Below are positions 20,249 to 32,085 of a stretch of 33,773 nt of DNA, in pieces. A program made the translations under genes and the position numbers. The DNA is taken from NCBI GenBank assembly GCA_001662425.1, contig BDDC01001026.1, forward strand, positions 1,711 through 35,483. The letters are read 5' to 3'. Within the stretch, counting starts at the first letter, position 1. Each line of letters begins with the position of its first letter. Under the pieces are notes generated by a model that worked only from the letters and a program-made list of their open reading frames with translations, was not told the DNA's origin and made no database searches. Origin of the DNA: Chlamydomonas sphaeroides (lineage: Eukaryota > Chlorophyta > Chlorophyceae > Chlamydomonadales > Chlamydomonadaceae).

Positions 20249-23200
20249 GGCGGCCAGGAAGGCCAGGACCGGCGCCGCCAAGCAGCAGCACCAGCAGCCC
20301 GCCAGTGGCGCCGGCGGCAGAATGGGCTTGGCGGCCACTTCCGCCGCCCGCACCAGTGGCGGCATCCCCCCGGCCTGCTGCTCTCTCCAGACCGCTCATG
20401 CCATCGCAGCTGCCGCCGCCGCCGCGCCCGACCCGCTGGGCCCGCAGCCCTTCAGCTGCGCCGCAGAGGGGGCCGCCGCGGCGGCGGCCGCCCTCGTGCC
20501 GCTGGACTCGCTCCTCATCGCCCTAGGCATGACCAGCGCCCTGGTGGTCGCCGCCACCACCATTGACACCGTCGCCGCCGCCGTAGCGCTGCAGGCTGCT
20601 GCCCTGGTGGTCGAGCTGGACAGGGCGCCGCTGCCGCACCCCACGTCGCCGCTGATGCGCCGCTGATGCGCAGCAGCTGCTGCATGCGCCAGGGCGAGGG
20701 CCAGGGCGAGGGCCGCCGACGCCGACGCCGCCGAGGCGCGCGGGCTGCGGCTGGCGCTGCTAGAGTGCCTGGCGGGCTCGGGTCTGACGGAGCACGCGGC
20801 GCGGCGGCTGCTGCTGGTGGCCGGCACCGTGCGCGCGCGGGCCCGAGCGGCGGCGGCGGCGGTGGGCGCAGGATGTGGTGCGGGGGAGGGGGATGGAGTG
20901 GGGCTGAAGGTGGTTGGCGGGCGTGGCGCGGTCCGGGGGCAGTGCGTCAAGCTGCTGACAGCCCGAGGGCCCCGGCCGCAGCCCAACACGGCTCCTGCCC
21001 CACTCTGCCCTGCTGCCCTCTCCCACACATCGCCACCCACCCCGCCTCCCGGCAGGTGGGCACGCAGTGCATGGTTGTCTCCCCCTGGTCCCCCGCCGTG
21101 GGCCGCCTGCTGCCCGGCCCCTGCCTGCAGCACCTGCTGGGCGCGCGGCTGCTGGCGGGCTGCGACGCGATTGACGGCCAGGGGCTGTGGGGGCTGCCCC
21201 GCCGCCTGGCGCTGGGCCTGCCCTCCTTCGACACCCCGCTTCGCTGCCCAGCCCGCTGCCGGAGCCGCCCTGCCAAGCGGGCCTGCGGCCCGCTCAGGAG
21301 GAGGGGCACGCGGACGTTACAGCCGCCGCCACCGGCGCCGCCGGCCCCAAGCCCAGCGCCAGCACCGGCTCTAGCGGCGCCGTCGCCCGCAGCGGCAGCG
21401 GCGGCGGCGCAGCTGCCAACGCCAGCGGCGGCAGCCCCCAGCGGTTGCGCACCTGGGTTGCCGACCTGCACGGGCTCACGCTGCCGCTGGACGCATGGGG
21501 CGTGCTGCTGCACGCCGCCGCGACTGCCGCCGGCCTGGAAGGCGGCACGACGGGCGGCGGCCCCGCCCCCTGCCTCCGCCCCCTCCGCCGCCTCCGCCTG
21601 GTGCGGCCTGCACGAGCTGCCGCTGGCTCGCACACATGGGTGGTTGTGCCTGCGCCTGGCCCCAGCCATGCATGGTGGCGTCAGCTGCCCGGTGGCGGCG
21701 GCCGCCCGCCGCCGCCGCCTGGCAGGCCGCCATGGCGCCGCCACGCCACCTGGCGCGGCCCCGTGGCGGCAACACCTTTCTGTCCGCCACGGCCGTTGCG
21801 CCGGAGGGCATGTGCGTGGGTCACGGCGCTGCCGGCAGCTGGCGGCCGCCGACCGCGCGGAGCGGCTGCTGGCGCCGCGGCACGGGCGCGGCGCGCGCTG
21901 CCGCGAGTGGTGGCGCTGCGCTGTGGGCAGTCTGCGCCTGGGGCTGGGCCACGGGCTGTGCTCCGTGGACTCGCTGCCGGACAAGGCGGCGCAGCTGCTT
22001 GGGGCGCTGCCGAGGAGGCCGGGCATGGAGGCGCCGCTGCCGTGTAGGTGCTTACTTGCGGTTGTGTTGAGAAATAGGCAACATGCAGGTAGCACGACCC
22101 GCGCGGCCTTGCGGGTGTGTGTAACACTGCGGGGCTGGGAAGGGCTCGAGGAGCAGACTGGTGGCGCTCTTGCGCTGCCCCACCGCCCTCCCCGCGCGCT
22201 CGCCTCCTGCTCCATGCAACCTACACCGCCCCTGTCAACCTGCCTCCACTCGCCCGCCCGCCCCGCTGCCGCAGTGGTGCTGCCGCCGCAGCCGCCACCA
22301 GGGGTGGCGGCTGCGCTGCTGGCGGCCGGCCTAGTGCCCTGCCCTGCCCCGCCCTGCCTGGAGGCCATCCTGCGCACGCAGCTGCGGAGCCCCTGCCCGC
22401 CCCCCGGCGGCCCCGGCATCACCTCTGCCGGCATCACCCTGCCGCCGCCCCTCTGCCACCCCTCAATCACCACGCTCGCCGAGCTCGCCCGCCCCGTGCT
22501 GGCGTGGCCGCAGCTGGTCTGCTGGCTCATGGCCTACGGCTGCCCCCGCCCGCCAGGCCACGGCGCTCACCACCACCGCCGCCAAGCTCATCCGAGCGGT
22601 GGCGCAGGACGCGGCGGCGCTGGCACGCGACCCTGCCACGGACGACGGCGCGCTGTGTCGGGGCGCCTGCTGGAGCGCGCTGGCGGTGCTGCTGGACGCG
22701 GCGCATGAGGCGAGCCGCAAGGCGCTGACCTGGCTGACGGACGAGGCGCGGGAGGCGGTGACGGCGGCCGGGGCCGGCGGTGACGGCGGCGCGGAGCCGC
22801 CGCCGGAGCTGGTGCAGCTGTCGACGCCGGCGGGCCGCCAGCAGCTGCTCACCTCGCACATGGTGCTACAGTTAATGCCGGTGTGGTGTCAGGTGGCGAG
22901 GCTGACCTGCAGGGCGGCGCTGGACACGCCGCGGGACGCGCTGGCGGCGCCCACAAGGCCCAGGGCGGCCGTCCACGCGGCGGCGCTGGCCGAGGAGGAG
23001 GCGACTGGCCCGCCCGCCAGCCGCCAGATGCGGGCGGCGGGGCTGCAGCGGCTGGCGGGTGCGGTGCCACGGGGACGGTGGGAGGGGAGGGTGTGCGCCT
23101 GTGCTGAGGAAGGGACACGGCACGACACCGGGCCTAGGGTACCAGGGAAGGAGCTCCCTCACTGGTGGCCCCTGTGGGCGGCGGAGACCACCATGAGCCC

Positions 23201-23580
23201 GTGACAGCGACGGTGACATGCCAAGCTGCTGCTGAGGCCCTCACCGTCCCCGCAAATCCCAACCGCCAACCACCGACCCCAACCGCCAACTCCAAACTCC
23301 CAACCGCCAGGCATGGCCGCCGACCTGGCGGTGCCGTACCTGGCGAGCGCCATGCGGTGGGCGGTGCCGCCGCCCGGGGTGCCGTTGGGGGCGCCCGGGC
23401 ACGAGGCGGCGGAGGAGGAGGCGGCGCAGCTGCATGGCGGCGGCGGCTGGAGCACGGCCCGCTGGCGCGCGTTCTTCGCCGAGCAAGACGGCGTGGACGC
23501 GGTTGCCACCGTGGATGGCAGTGGTGGCGGAGGCGGCGGCTGACGGCCGGCTGCCGCACTTCTCCAAGGTGCAGGCTCGG

Positions 23581-23676
23581 GGCCGCAGTAGGGGTGCCGC
23601 CGGGGGCCGCAGTAGGGGTGCCGCCGGGGGCCGCAGTAGGGGTGCCGCCGGGGGCCGCAATACGGGTGCCGCCGGG
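23581..23676 (+). repeat. Four-copy 24 bp tandem repeat
   Basis: The unit GGCCGCAGTAGGGGTGCCGC plus CGGG is repeated at 23581, 23605, 23629 and 23653. The first three copies are identical and the fourth carries two or so substitutions (AATACGG). In the best splice model it lies in the intron 23569-23785 (donor after CTCCAAG, acceptor CCCAG). The unit is a multiple of three, so it is open in several frames on both strands and should not be taken as coding on that basis. Confidence 0.9.
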
Positions 23677-24759
23677 GGCTGTGTGGCCAAGGCGGCATTC
23701 CCCCACCCGCCGGCCCCTCCGCCGCCTCCTGCCCCTCAAGTGTCCCGCCCCTGCCCTCGGGCCCCTTCGCCTTCCCCCTTCCCAGAGCCCCCTGCTGGTG
23801 AGCCTGGTCGCCCGCCCACCTGGAGGCGCTGCTGCCGCACACCACCTCACCACGCGCCCGCTGCTGGGGCCGCCCACCAGCAGCGCCCCCCCCCGGCGGC
23901 GGCGGCGGCGGCCTGCTGGCGTCCATGCAGCGGCTGCTGGAGGTGGACCCGGCGGCGGCGGCATCGCCGATGGCGCCGAGCGTGAGCGCTGCCTGGCGGC
24001 GGCACCGCCCGGTCAGACCGGGCCGCCGCCCGAGATGGCGGCGCCGGCGATGGCGATGCAGGAGGCGGTGGCGAATATGGGCGGCAACAAGGAGGGTGGG
24101 CAGGGGAGGGTGGCGGGAGGGGAGGGCCTATGGCGGCGGTAGGTGTGGGAAGGCGCAGGCGTGGGAAGGCGCGCCCTCAGCCGCACCCGGGGTCTGCTGT
24201 GGCTGTTGGGTCTGTGGCTGTGAGCCCCAGCGACGCCCGTACCACACCGCATCGCACGACGCCACTGGCGGCGAAGCGGTGTGCCCGCGGTTCCCCGCCC
24301 ACTGCCCCCACTGCCCCACACAAACACACCGCATACGGTACCTGTCGCCCGTCCACCCGCCTAGCCCCGGCCCCGGTCCCCAGTGCCGGTCCCGATCCCC
24401 GCCGTCTGCCCCTCCCCCACCATCGCATGCACCGCACCGTACCGGTATGCGAGGACGCCGCACCCTGGGTGCCACCCCACCCCTCCCTCACCAGGCCGGC
24501 TGCTGCTGCCCGCCGCCGCCCGCCGCCTGCTGCGCTGCTGCTCCCACCCCGCCTGCGCCAACCTTGCCGGCGGCAGCGAGGCGGGCCTGGAGGCCGGGGG
24601 GGCTGCTGCGGTGCGGCGGCGGCGGCGGGGGCGGCGCGGCCTACTGCAGCCTGGTCTGTGTGCCAGGCGGCGCACCGGCGGGCGGGGCACAAGGAGGCGT
24701 GCGGCTGGAGGGGCAGGACGCAGCAGGCGGCCAAGGGCGGCGGCGCGGCGGCCACCTGA

Positions 24760-26002
24760 ATGGAGCAGCGAGGGGGAGGGGTCAGGACGTCAGGTAGGCA
24801 GCGCTTGCGGCCCCGTGGATGGTGCTGGCGCGAGCGCTGTGATCTGGGCTGGGGTGGTGTGTGGGAAGGGCCGGATAGTGGGCTGGTGGTGCGGTGGGTC
24901 TGCAGGCAGGGCTGAGGCAGCGTGTTACCCCTTCCCGTGATAGATTTCGCGCGTGCTCGTGATGTTTAGCAGGGGAGCGTGCTCCCCTGATGTTCAGCTT
25001 GCGCCATCCGATGTTCGCGATGCCGCTCGCGGCCTGTTGCTTGTGATGCAATCGACGCTGTGTTTATGGTGGGGTTGGTATCGATTGCTACTGCTGCTGG
25101 TCGGTAGGTACTGCTGATGGTGATGACGGCGCAGGATGGAGTGTGCAGAGGCACGGGGCATGCTTGCCGTGTAGGGCTCGAGGCGACGATGCGAAGTCCT
25201 ATCCTTGACATCCGCACGCGGCGTTGCCTGTACGCAGCTGTCACGCCCCTGCCCATGCCCCTGCCCCCCCCCATCACCTGCACCACAAGCACACACGGCC
25301 AGCCCTGCCCGCCCCCCCCCCATCGCCCTACGGCGCCACATCGCTGCGTGCCACAGCTAACCTTCAGCCCGGCACACGCGCAGGGCAAGAATCAATGAAT
25401 GCTGCAAGCCTGGTGATGCGCCAAGCGCCCCACCCAGCAGGCGGGCGCGGGCGCATACTGGCCGCTGTCCCCGCCTCATCGCGTTTCGCGCAGCAGGGCT
25501 CACCACAAACGCTAGAAATGCTGGCCGCCTTCCAAGCCAAACGCGGAACTCACGTGCCCACCACCTACAGGCGCCCAGCTCCCGCGTGACAGCCGGCGTA
25601 CCAGCCACTGCCGCCAGCCCCACCCACCAACACAGCTAGCGAGCACTCAAGAGAGCCAAAGGGGTATGAATGTGACCGGGCACGGGGCGCCAGGCGCTCC
25701 GGCCGTGGTCGAGATCGCAGGAGGGCAACCACGGCCACAACTCGTCGTGGAGCACCCACCCCTGCTGCCAGCTGCAAATTGCCAAACGCAACACACGCAA
25801 CGCAGCGTGAGGCACATCACGCCAAAGGCACGTCACGCACATCAGATAAAGCCACTACCATATTTGCAGCGCTACGCTCCGGCCCTTGCAACACCGCTCA
25901 CAGACCCAGGCCGATCCTTGACGACGCCGCAAAATGCTCTGCGGCGCGGTCTCCGGCACCAGGCGCCGGCCGGGCCCTACTCCCCCCGCGGGGCGGGGCC
26001 GC
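24760..26002. other. Intergenic region between convergent genes
   Basis: About 1.2 kb between the plus-strand MYND locus and the minus-strand metallopeptidase. Both 3' ends should lie here. No convincing coding exon or RNA gene was seen. It contains a perfect 9-bp inverted repeat at 24970-24989 and several GATGTT words near it. Confidence 0.6.
24970..24989. repeat. Perfect 9-bp inverted repeat with 2-base spacer
   Basis: CAGGGGAGC, GT, then GCTCCCCTG form a perfect palindrome with a two-base centre. It is flanked by direct GATGTT words at 24961 and 24990. It could be a protein-binding dyad, a cruciform or a relic of a small element. The loop is too short for a normal RNA hairpin without opening the inner pairs. 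Confidence 0.75.
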
Positions 26003-29000
26003 CTAGGACTTGCAGTCGCAGGCCGAGGGGTTGCCGTTGTCCCTGCGCGCCTTGCAGTTAGAGGTGACGCACATGCCGCCGCCGTTGGCCTCCGCAAAGG
26101 CCGTGCAGCCGCGCTGGTTGCGGTAGGTCTTGCCGGTGGAGGCAAAGGTGATGCTGTAGCCGTCGGCGCACGTGCAGCCGTCGGGCAGCCCCGAGAAGCC
26201 GCGCTGGCACTGCTTGTTGTACGGCAGCGCGGGCGTGCCGCCGCCGCCCGCGGGCGGGGAGCTGGGGTTGCAGGAGGAGGCGCAGTAGTCCCACTTGGCG
26301 CCCGCAACGGTGGCCTGAGGGCGGCAGGCAGGAGGGAAGGGAGGGAGGCGAACAGCGCCAGTCAGGTCAGGGGCAGTGTGTGACGACGGCGTGTCAGCCC
26401 CTGGGGGCTCCTGCGCCTGGCGCCGCCTCCGATGCCTGCCCGCCGTAGCGTTGTCCGCACCTGGCCCGCCGTGAGTACACACCAAACACCCTTGGGGTCG
26501 TTGGTGGGGTTGGCGCAGCCGTTGTAGTTGGTGGCGGCGCCCTTGATCTTCCAGGCGTTGGAGGTGCAGGTGAGGCCGCCCACCGTGGTGGCGCCGGGGC
26601 CGCAGCCCGAGGCGGAGCTGGGGCTGGGGCTGGGGCTCGGGCTGGGCGAGGGGCTGGGGCTGGGGCTGGGGTTGCTGCCGCCGCAGGCCGTGTCCTTGGT
26701 GCAGTAGTCCCACCTTGGGGGGGAGGGAGGAGGGGAGGGGGGGTACAAGCGGTGTCATCATCAACATAGGGCCAGCGAGCCGGGACCGCAGCGAACCCGG
26801 GTCCTGAGTTATCAGCAGTGGAACACGCACAACACCCGATCCGTGTGGCCACGGCCCCGGACCTTGATGCAGCACCAGCATCCAGTCCAACCCCGGCAAC
26901 TCCTCTGGCGCCCTCTGGGCTGGCAGCCCCCCAACCCCAACCGACGTACGCACCAGCCGTTGCGCATGCTGCTGCAGTCGCCCTTGCTGTTGTCGGCGGC
27001 GCACCAGGTCTTGCCGCTGCCCTGGCCGGGCGCCGCGAAGCAGTCGTTGTAGGTTACGCCCAGGTACTCCCAGCTGGCCTTGCACTTGCAGGACGGCTGG
27101 CGCACGGTGGGCGAGGTGCAGGAGGAGGGGCGCGGGCTGGGGCTGGGGCTGGGCGAAGGGCTGGGCGAGGGGCTGGGAGAGGGGCTGGGAGAGGGGGAGG
27201 GAGAGGGGCTGGGAGACGGGGAGGGAGACGGCGATGGGCTGGGCGAGGGCGAGGCCGCGGTCTTGGCAAAGTATTGCGCCCAGGCGTAGAGCGTGGGGTT
27301 GGTGTCTGCGGTGATCTGGTGCATGGCCTTGATCTGGTCGGACGTCAGGTGGCCCAGCGACATGAGGCAGCTGCGGGCGCGCGGGAAGAGGGAGAGCGGC
27401 GCGGACAGGGGGGCGGGGAGGGTCATGCGGGGTGGCTCTGGGTGGATGCGGCCTTGCCTGCCGCCCCCCCTTCTCTTCCCCGCTCCCCTGCCCTTCCCCC
27501 CGCCCCTCTGCCTTACATGTCGTAGGTGTAGGTGATGTAGTTGGCGATCTCGTCGCTGCCCGGCTGGCTGGGGCAGCTGTCGAAGGAGGGGTTCACCTCG
27601 GCGGCGGGGATGCCCACGCGGCGGGAGGCCTCGCGGTTGGCTGTGTCCCAGTTAGCCGCCAGGGTGCGGCTCCACGCGGCCTGGCAGGCCAGGTAGGCCT
27701 TTGGAAAGGGGGGGGGGAAATGGAGGCAGGGGGGAAGCAGGGATCAAGCAAGCTCGGGAAGAGTTTGGGATGGGGCTCAGGCAGCCGGGGACGCCAAGGG
27801 ACAAGGCCGTGTGGGCGGCGCCCCGTCCCCCTGCTGCTGCTCGGCCCCCGCCAACCCCGCCAGCCGTTGGCTCCTCCCCCTCCCTCCGTGCTGTCCCCTC
27901 CCCCTTCCCTCCAGCTCCCCCTTCCTTTACCCCTCCCCGGCCCTTTACCCCTCCCCCCCCACCTGCTGCGCCCAGCCGTTCTCCCACACGGGGCCCTTGG
28001 TGACGGGCGTGTCCTTGACGCCGACCGACGCGTCGCCGTCCTCGCACACACCGTCGTCGGAAAAGGTGTGGAACATGCCCAGGTGGTGCATCACCTCGTG
28101 CACCAGGCCGCTGGCGCCGCTCTCCCAGTTGAGGCGGTTGTTGACGCCGTCTGGCGGCAGGGGGGGGAGGGGCGGAGGGGCGGAGGGGGCGGGTCAAGGG
28201 GCAGGAGGGCGCACGGGAGTACTGCGCTGGATCCGTCACGCCAATGTGCTGGGCCCCATTGCGCCACCGCCCTCCCCCCCGGGCGGCTCTGCTCCCGCTG
28301 CCGCTGGTGCCTCACTGGTGGAGAAAGTGGTCCAGGTGAGGGCGATGTGGCCGTAGAAGGGGTCGTCGGTGGCGCCCGGGGCGAAGGCGTAGCCCACCCA
28401 GTCGGTGGGCGGCTGCTCGCCCACCACGTAGATGTTGATGGCGCGGGGAAAGTCCACGGCGCTGGGGGAGATGACCTCGCCGCCTGGGAGGAGAGGAGGG
28501 ATGGAGGAGCGGGAGGGCAGGGGCAGGGCAGGGGCTTCAGTCGGCGCGGGGGGCGGGCAGGGCCCCGGCCGCGCCACATGGCCCAGCGGTTGGTCCACTT
28601 GCTATTCATTCCTTCCCCCGCCCTCTTGATCTCCTCCCCTCTTCCTTCTCGCCCTCTCCCTTCCTGCCCCGCCCCTCGGCTCACACAGGTCGTAGAAGAA
28701 GCCCGGCGAGGCGCAGGCCAGCCAGCTGTCCCGCGAGGGCCGCACCAGGTACTGGTAACTGGGGGGCGGAGGGAGGGGAGGGGAGGGGAAGGGGGGAGGG
28801 CGGAAGGATGGGTGCCAGGGGGGAGGGGCAAGGCGTGCCCCCAGGAGCCCAATGCAGGCGCGCTACCCTGGCCTGCCTTGCCCCTGCTCTGCTGCCGCCA
28901 TGCACGGCAACCGCGCCCCCTGCTCCTCCCTGCTCCCCGCACCCCTGCCCCTCCCGCCGCCACTCCCCGCCATACCCTTACTCACCCTGGCGTGGCGCGC

Positions 29001-32000
29001 ACCTCCTTGACCACCAGCTGCAGCCGGGCGGGCGCGAACCTAAAGTTGGCAATGGCCACCATGCGCTCCGCCATGGCGCGGGAGTTGGCGTAGTCGGGGG
29101 GCCCGTAGGAGCCGTCAGCATTCCTGGCGGCAGGGAGGGCAGGGAAGAAGGCGGGGAAAGGGCAGGGCGTCGGCACGGGGCGGCCCAAGCATGGCGCTGG
29201 GCGGCCTTGGCGGGGCCAGTCTTCAGAGAGCAGCACCCAGCTTTGTTGGCAGTCACACTTCAGGCAGCCTGCCCCCCTCTTTCCCCCCTTCCTCCTCACT
29301 TGTACAGCATGACGTGGAACACCAGCGGCACCACCAGGTCGGGCAGCGCCGCGGGCATGGCCGGCGTGAAGCCCGCGGGCAGCGGGATGAGGATCTGGCT
29401 GGCGTCCAGCAGCCCGCGCCGCCGAGTGGCCGCGCCCTCGCCGGCGCCGTCCGCCACCTCGTCCTCGCCCACCTCGCCCACCACCAGCCTCTCGCTGGTC
29501 ACCTCGGCAGTCACCTGGGGGGACGAGGAGGGGTGGGAAGGGGGAAGGGAGGGCAGGGTGCGCGCAGCAAAGGCACGGTAGAAGGAGTCAAGCACCGGGC
29601 TCCCACCCACCACCACCCCAGCCCCCGTGCCCCATCCCCCTCCTGTGTCCTGCATTTGCTCAGCGCGCTCCCCTCCCCCCTTCCCCCCCTTTCCCCCTCC
29701 GCTCCCTCCCCACTCCCCGCCCCCCTCACCACCAGGCTGCTGCTGTCGGGCAGCGTGACGCTCATGTTGACCACGGGGGCGGCGGGGGCCGGAGGCGGGG
29801 GCGCGTCGGGGTGGTAGTTGGCGGCGGCGGTGGCCAGGGCGGGCATGTTGCCCGCCAGCCCCCTCAGCGCGCCGTACAGGTCCACCACCAGGTCGGCGAT
29901 CGAGTCGATGTCGGCGTACAGCGGCGTCAGGTCGCCCAGCGCCGACTGGGAGGGGGAGGAGGGCGGGTACGAGGGACGAAGGGAAAGGGGGGGGGGTTGA
30001 GGAGGGCAGCGGCGGCTGCGGCCCCCGGGGTCTCAGGGTAATTACTGCCTGCTCCGCCCCGCCCCGCGCTGTCCTGCCCATGCTCCCGGCCCCCTGTGTT
30101 TTCATCCCCCCACCCCCCGTGGCCCCACCTGCAGCTCGGGCGCCTGCAGGCCCGACTTGATCTGCGGCGGAGGGGCGGAGGGGGCCAGACCAACAGGGCG
30201 GGCAGTCAGGCAGGGATGAGGCTGCGGTGTACGATGGGAGTAACGAGCTACGTGCAACCCGCCGAGCGGAAGGCCGGGCCCAGAACTTCAGCTTGAGGCT
30301 GGGAGTGCAAGGGGCCAGCAATCAGGAGGGGCGGGCAGCCGGGGCCGCCCCTCAGCGCCCCGCTGCCGCCCCCGTTGCCCCGTTGCTTTGCCTGCTCCCC
30401 CCTCCTTGCCCCCCCTCGCGCTGCGCTTACAAAGGCCTTGAGCAGCGTCACGGGCATGGGCTCGGCGCTGGTGGCGGTCAGGCTGCGGCGACCGGTGGTG
30501 GCGGACATCTGCGGGGCAGCAGGCGGAGGGAGAGGAGGGAGGGAGGGATGGGGCGGGCGGTGAGCGGCCAGCGGCGCAGGGTGCTGCTTGTGCCCCTGCC
30601 CTACGCCCCCAGCTGCGCACCCCCCTGCTCCGCCCTCAGGCCCCCACGCCGCGCACCTTGCCGATGTTGTTCACGATGTAGCGGAACACGTCAATCATGG
30701 CCGAGGTGATCTGGTAGATCTGGTCCATGAACTCGGGCGTCACCTGCAGCCGCTGGCTGGCGCGGAAGATGGAGGCCAGCACATCCTGCTGCCCGCTGTA
30801 GGCGCCCAGCACGTGGATGCGCAGCACGTTGGGGTCGACGGTGGCGTTGGTGCCGCCCAGCACCGACACCAGCGCCGTCATGACGTGCAGGCCCTGGCAA
30901 GGGGGGGCAGGCGGGGGAGGGGGGGGGTGAAGGAGGGCAGGGAGGAAGGGAGGATACAGGCGCACGTCTACGGGATGAAGCCGGCGGGGCCCGTGCCGCA
31001 CGGCGCGGCCATAAGCCGCATCCCCTCCAACTCTCCCTCTGCTTGAGCTCCCTCGGCGCGTCCGCGCATTTCCCGCTGCCCTCCCCTCTCCCCCTTCCCC
31101 CTTCCCCCCTGCCGCCCCCCCCTTGCCGCCCCCCTCCTCACCGGCCCCAGTATGGCGTTCTGCTGGTAGTAGGCCGCCACGCGGTCGTTGCCCAGGTCAT
31201 TGGAGGAGGCGTTGAGCGGCAGCCAGGGGCGCAGGATGTCCACATTGTCGGCGGGGTTGGACGGCAGGCCGCCGTCCTGGGGTGGGGGAAAAGAGGATGG
31301 GGAGGCAAGCATGAGGGGCATGTGGGTCGGGGCATGTGGGTCGGTGGGTGGGTCCGGCTGAGGGCCCCCGCACAACGGAGACGGGGCCCTACAGCTGCCT
31401 GTGTACGGTACGGTGCACTGCATGGTGCTGCTGGACTGCTGACAAAGCAGCGCGCCGGCGGCACAGCGGGGCCCCGCACTACACTGCTGCTGCCCTGCAG
31501 CTGCCTTGCCCTGCCCGGTCCTGCCGCTGCCATGCTGCCATGCTGGCCAGCACGCAGGCACTGGGACCGGAGGCGCGGGGCGCCGGGCTCAGGCCAGCAA
31601 GGGGGCCCTGCAGGCCACTCACGTTGAGCGACGTCACGGCGCAGGGCTGGCTGCTGTGCTCGTTGGAGCTAACCGCCCAGCCGCTGCCGAAGCCGGCGCC
31701 AAAGCCCACTAGCAGGACCAGAAGGCCGACCACTGGGGGAGCGGAGGGAGCGGGGAGGGGAGTGCAGGGGTCGGTTGAGGCCTGCAGTCTCAGCCTTGGA
31801 CGGTTTGCGGATCGTCGCTGCAGCTCTCCGGCTGCTATTATGCGGGATACCGGTGCGCTCACCGGCGAGGAGGCCGTATGGCGGCCGCCAGGAGCCGTGC
31901 TGCTCGTAGCCCTGGGGACAGCAGGGCAGGAGCAGGGGTCGTGTCACAAGGTCTCGGCTTCCGTCGCATCACAGCGCACCGTCGCGCCTGGCGTTGAAGA

Positions 32001-32085
32001 GCACCCAGAACCGTACGCCGGCAACACCGCATGCAGACGCGGCTGTCACGGGCGCATTGCAACTGGCTTTGGCGCGTAGCTGCAT
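26003..32085 (-). CDS. M43-like (pappalysin/cytophagalysin) zinc metallopeptidase with FN2-like modules
   Basis: Minus-strand exons, 5' to 3': 32085-32050 (tentative), 31911-31863, 31732-31623, 31276-31142, 30893-30657, 30508-30431, 30161-30129, 29945-29730, 29514-29300, 29123-28986, 28758-28685, 28483-28316, 28150-27963, 27698-27517, 27370-26954, 26713-26479 and 26314-26003 (TAG). All phases fit; about 940 residues. A hydrophobic segment near residue 30 (LLVLLVGFGAGFGSGWAV) is a signal anchor or long signal peptide. Next come a helical pro-like region and the catalytic domain: LVFHVMLYK, INIYVVGEQ, the zinc site HEVMHHLGMFH (28100-28068; three His ligands and Glu), CEDGDA...DTP, then CPSQPGSDEIANYITYTYD, where M43 has its Met-turn. 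C-terminal Ser-Pro linkers separate Cys-rich modules with WEYLGVTYNDC...WC and WDYC, like fibronectin type II. It probably cleaves extracellular or wall proteins. The Met-turn Met appears to be Ile. The first exon is the least certain. Confidence 0.88.
27125..27262 (-). repeat. Ser-Pro hexanucleotide repeat in the metallopeptidase
   Basis: Tandem six-base units (AGCCCC/TCGCCC types on the minus strand) encode about 22 Ser-Pro pairs between the catalytic domain and the first FN2-like module. A second block at about 26610-26680 lies between modules. The imperfect codon alternation suggests expansion by slippage followed by synonymous drift. Confidence 0.85.

Larger units (their letters stand above)
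18854..24759 (+). pseudogene. MYND-type zinc-finger family gene, apparently degraded
   Basis: The start fits well: ATG 18854 (MPPKAAKRTNAAQRAAS), exon 18854-18914, then 19079-19376 and 19634 onward, all phase-consistent. The body is a long Ala/Leu-rich helical region (for example 22560-23060, with ALAVLLDAAHEASRKALTWL). The end is a MYND finger, a Zn-binding protein-interaction module: CSHPAC at about 24541, then an AAYCSLVC pair, then HRRAGHKEAC. Lesions not explained by splice sites: a frame change near 19790; an in-frame TGA at 20664-20666 within an otherwise open exon; frame changes near 21235, 21600, 22545, 23525 and 23815; and two inside the finger (7-G run 24596-24602, and four extra bases at 24660-24663). 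Intron 19894-20030 would need a GC donor. The neighbouring genes join cleanly, so general poor sequence quality is not the obvious reason, but homopolymer errors could explain some breaks. A cluster of sequencing errors in a live gene is the alternative. Confidence 0.68.

Noticed and set aside
23581..23676. Tandem repeat as a CRISPR-like or protein-repeat array
   Set aside because: Units are directly adjacent with no unique spacers, and the best splice model puts the array in an intron, so neither reading is supported.
27432..29093. 553-residue open frame on the plus strand across the metallopeptidase
   Set aside because: It runs opposite well-supported exons and their purine-rich introns. 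Its translation is biased and has no domain; it is a GC-driven shadow.
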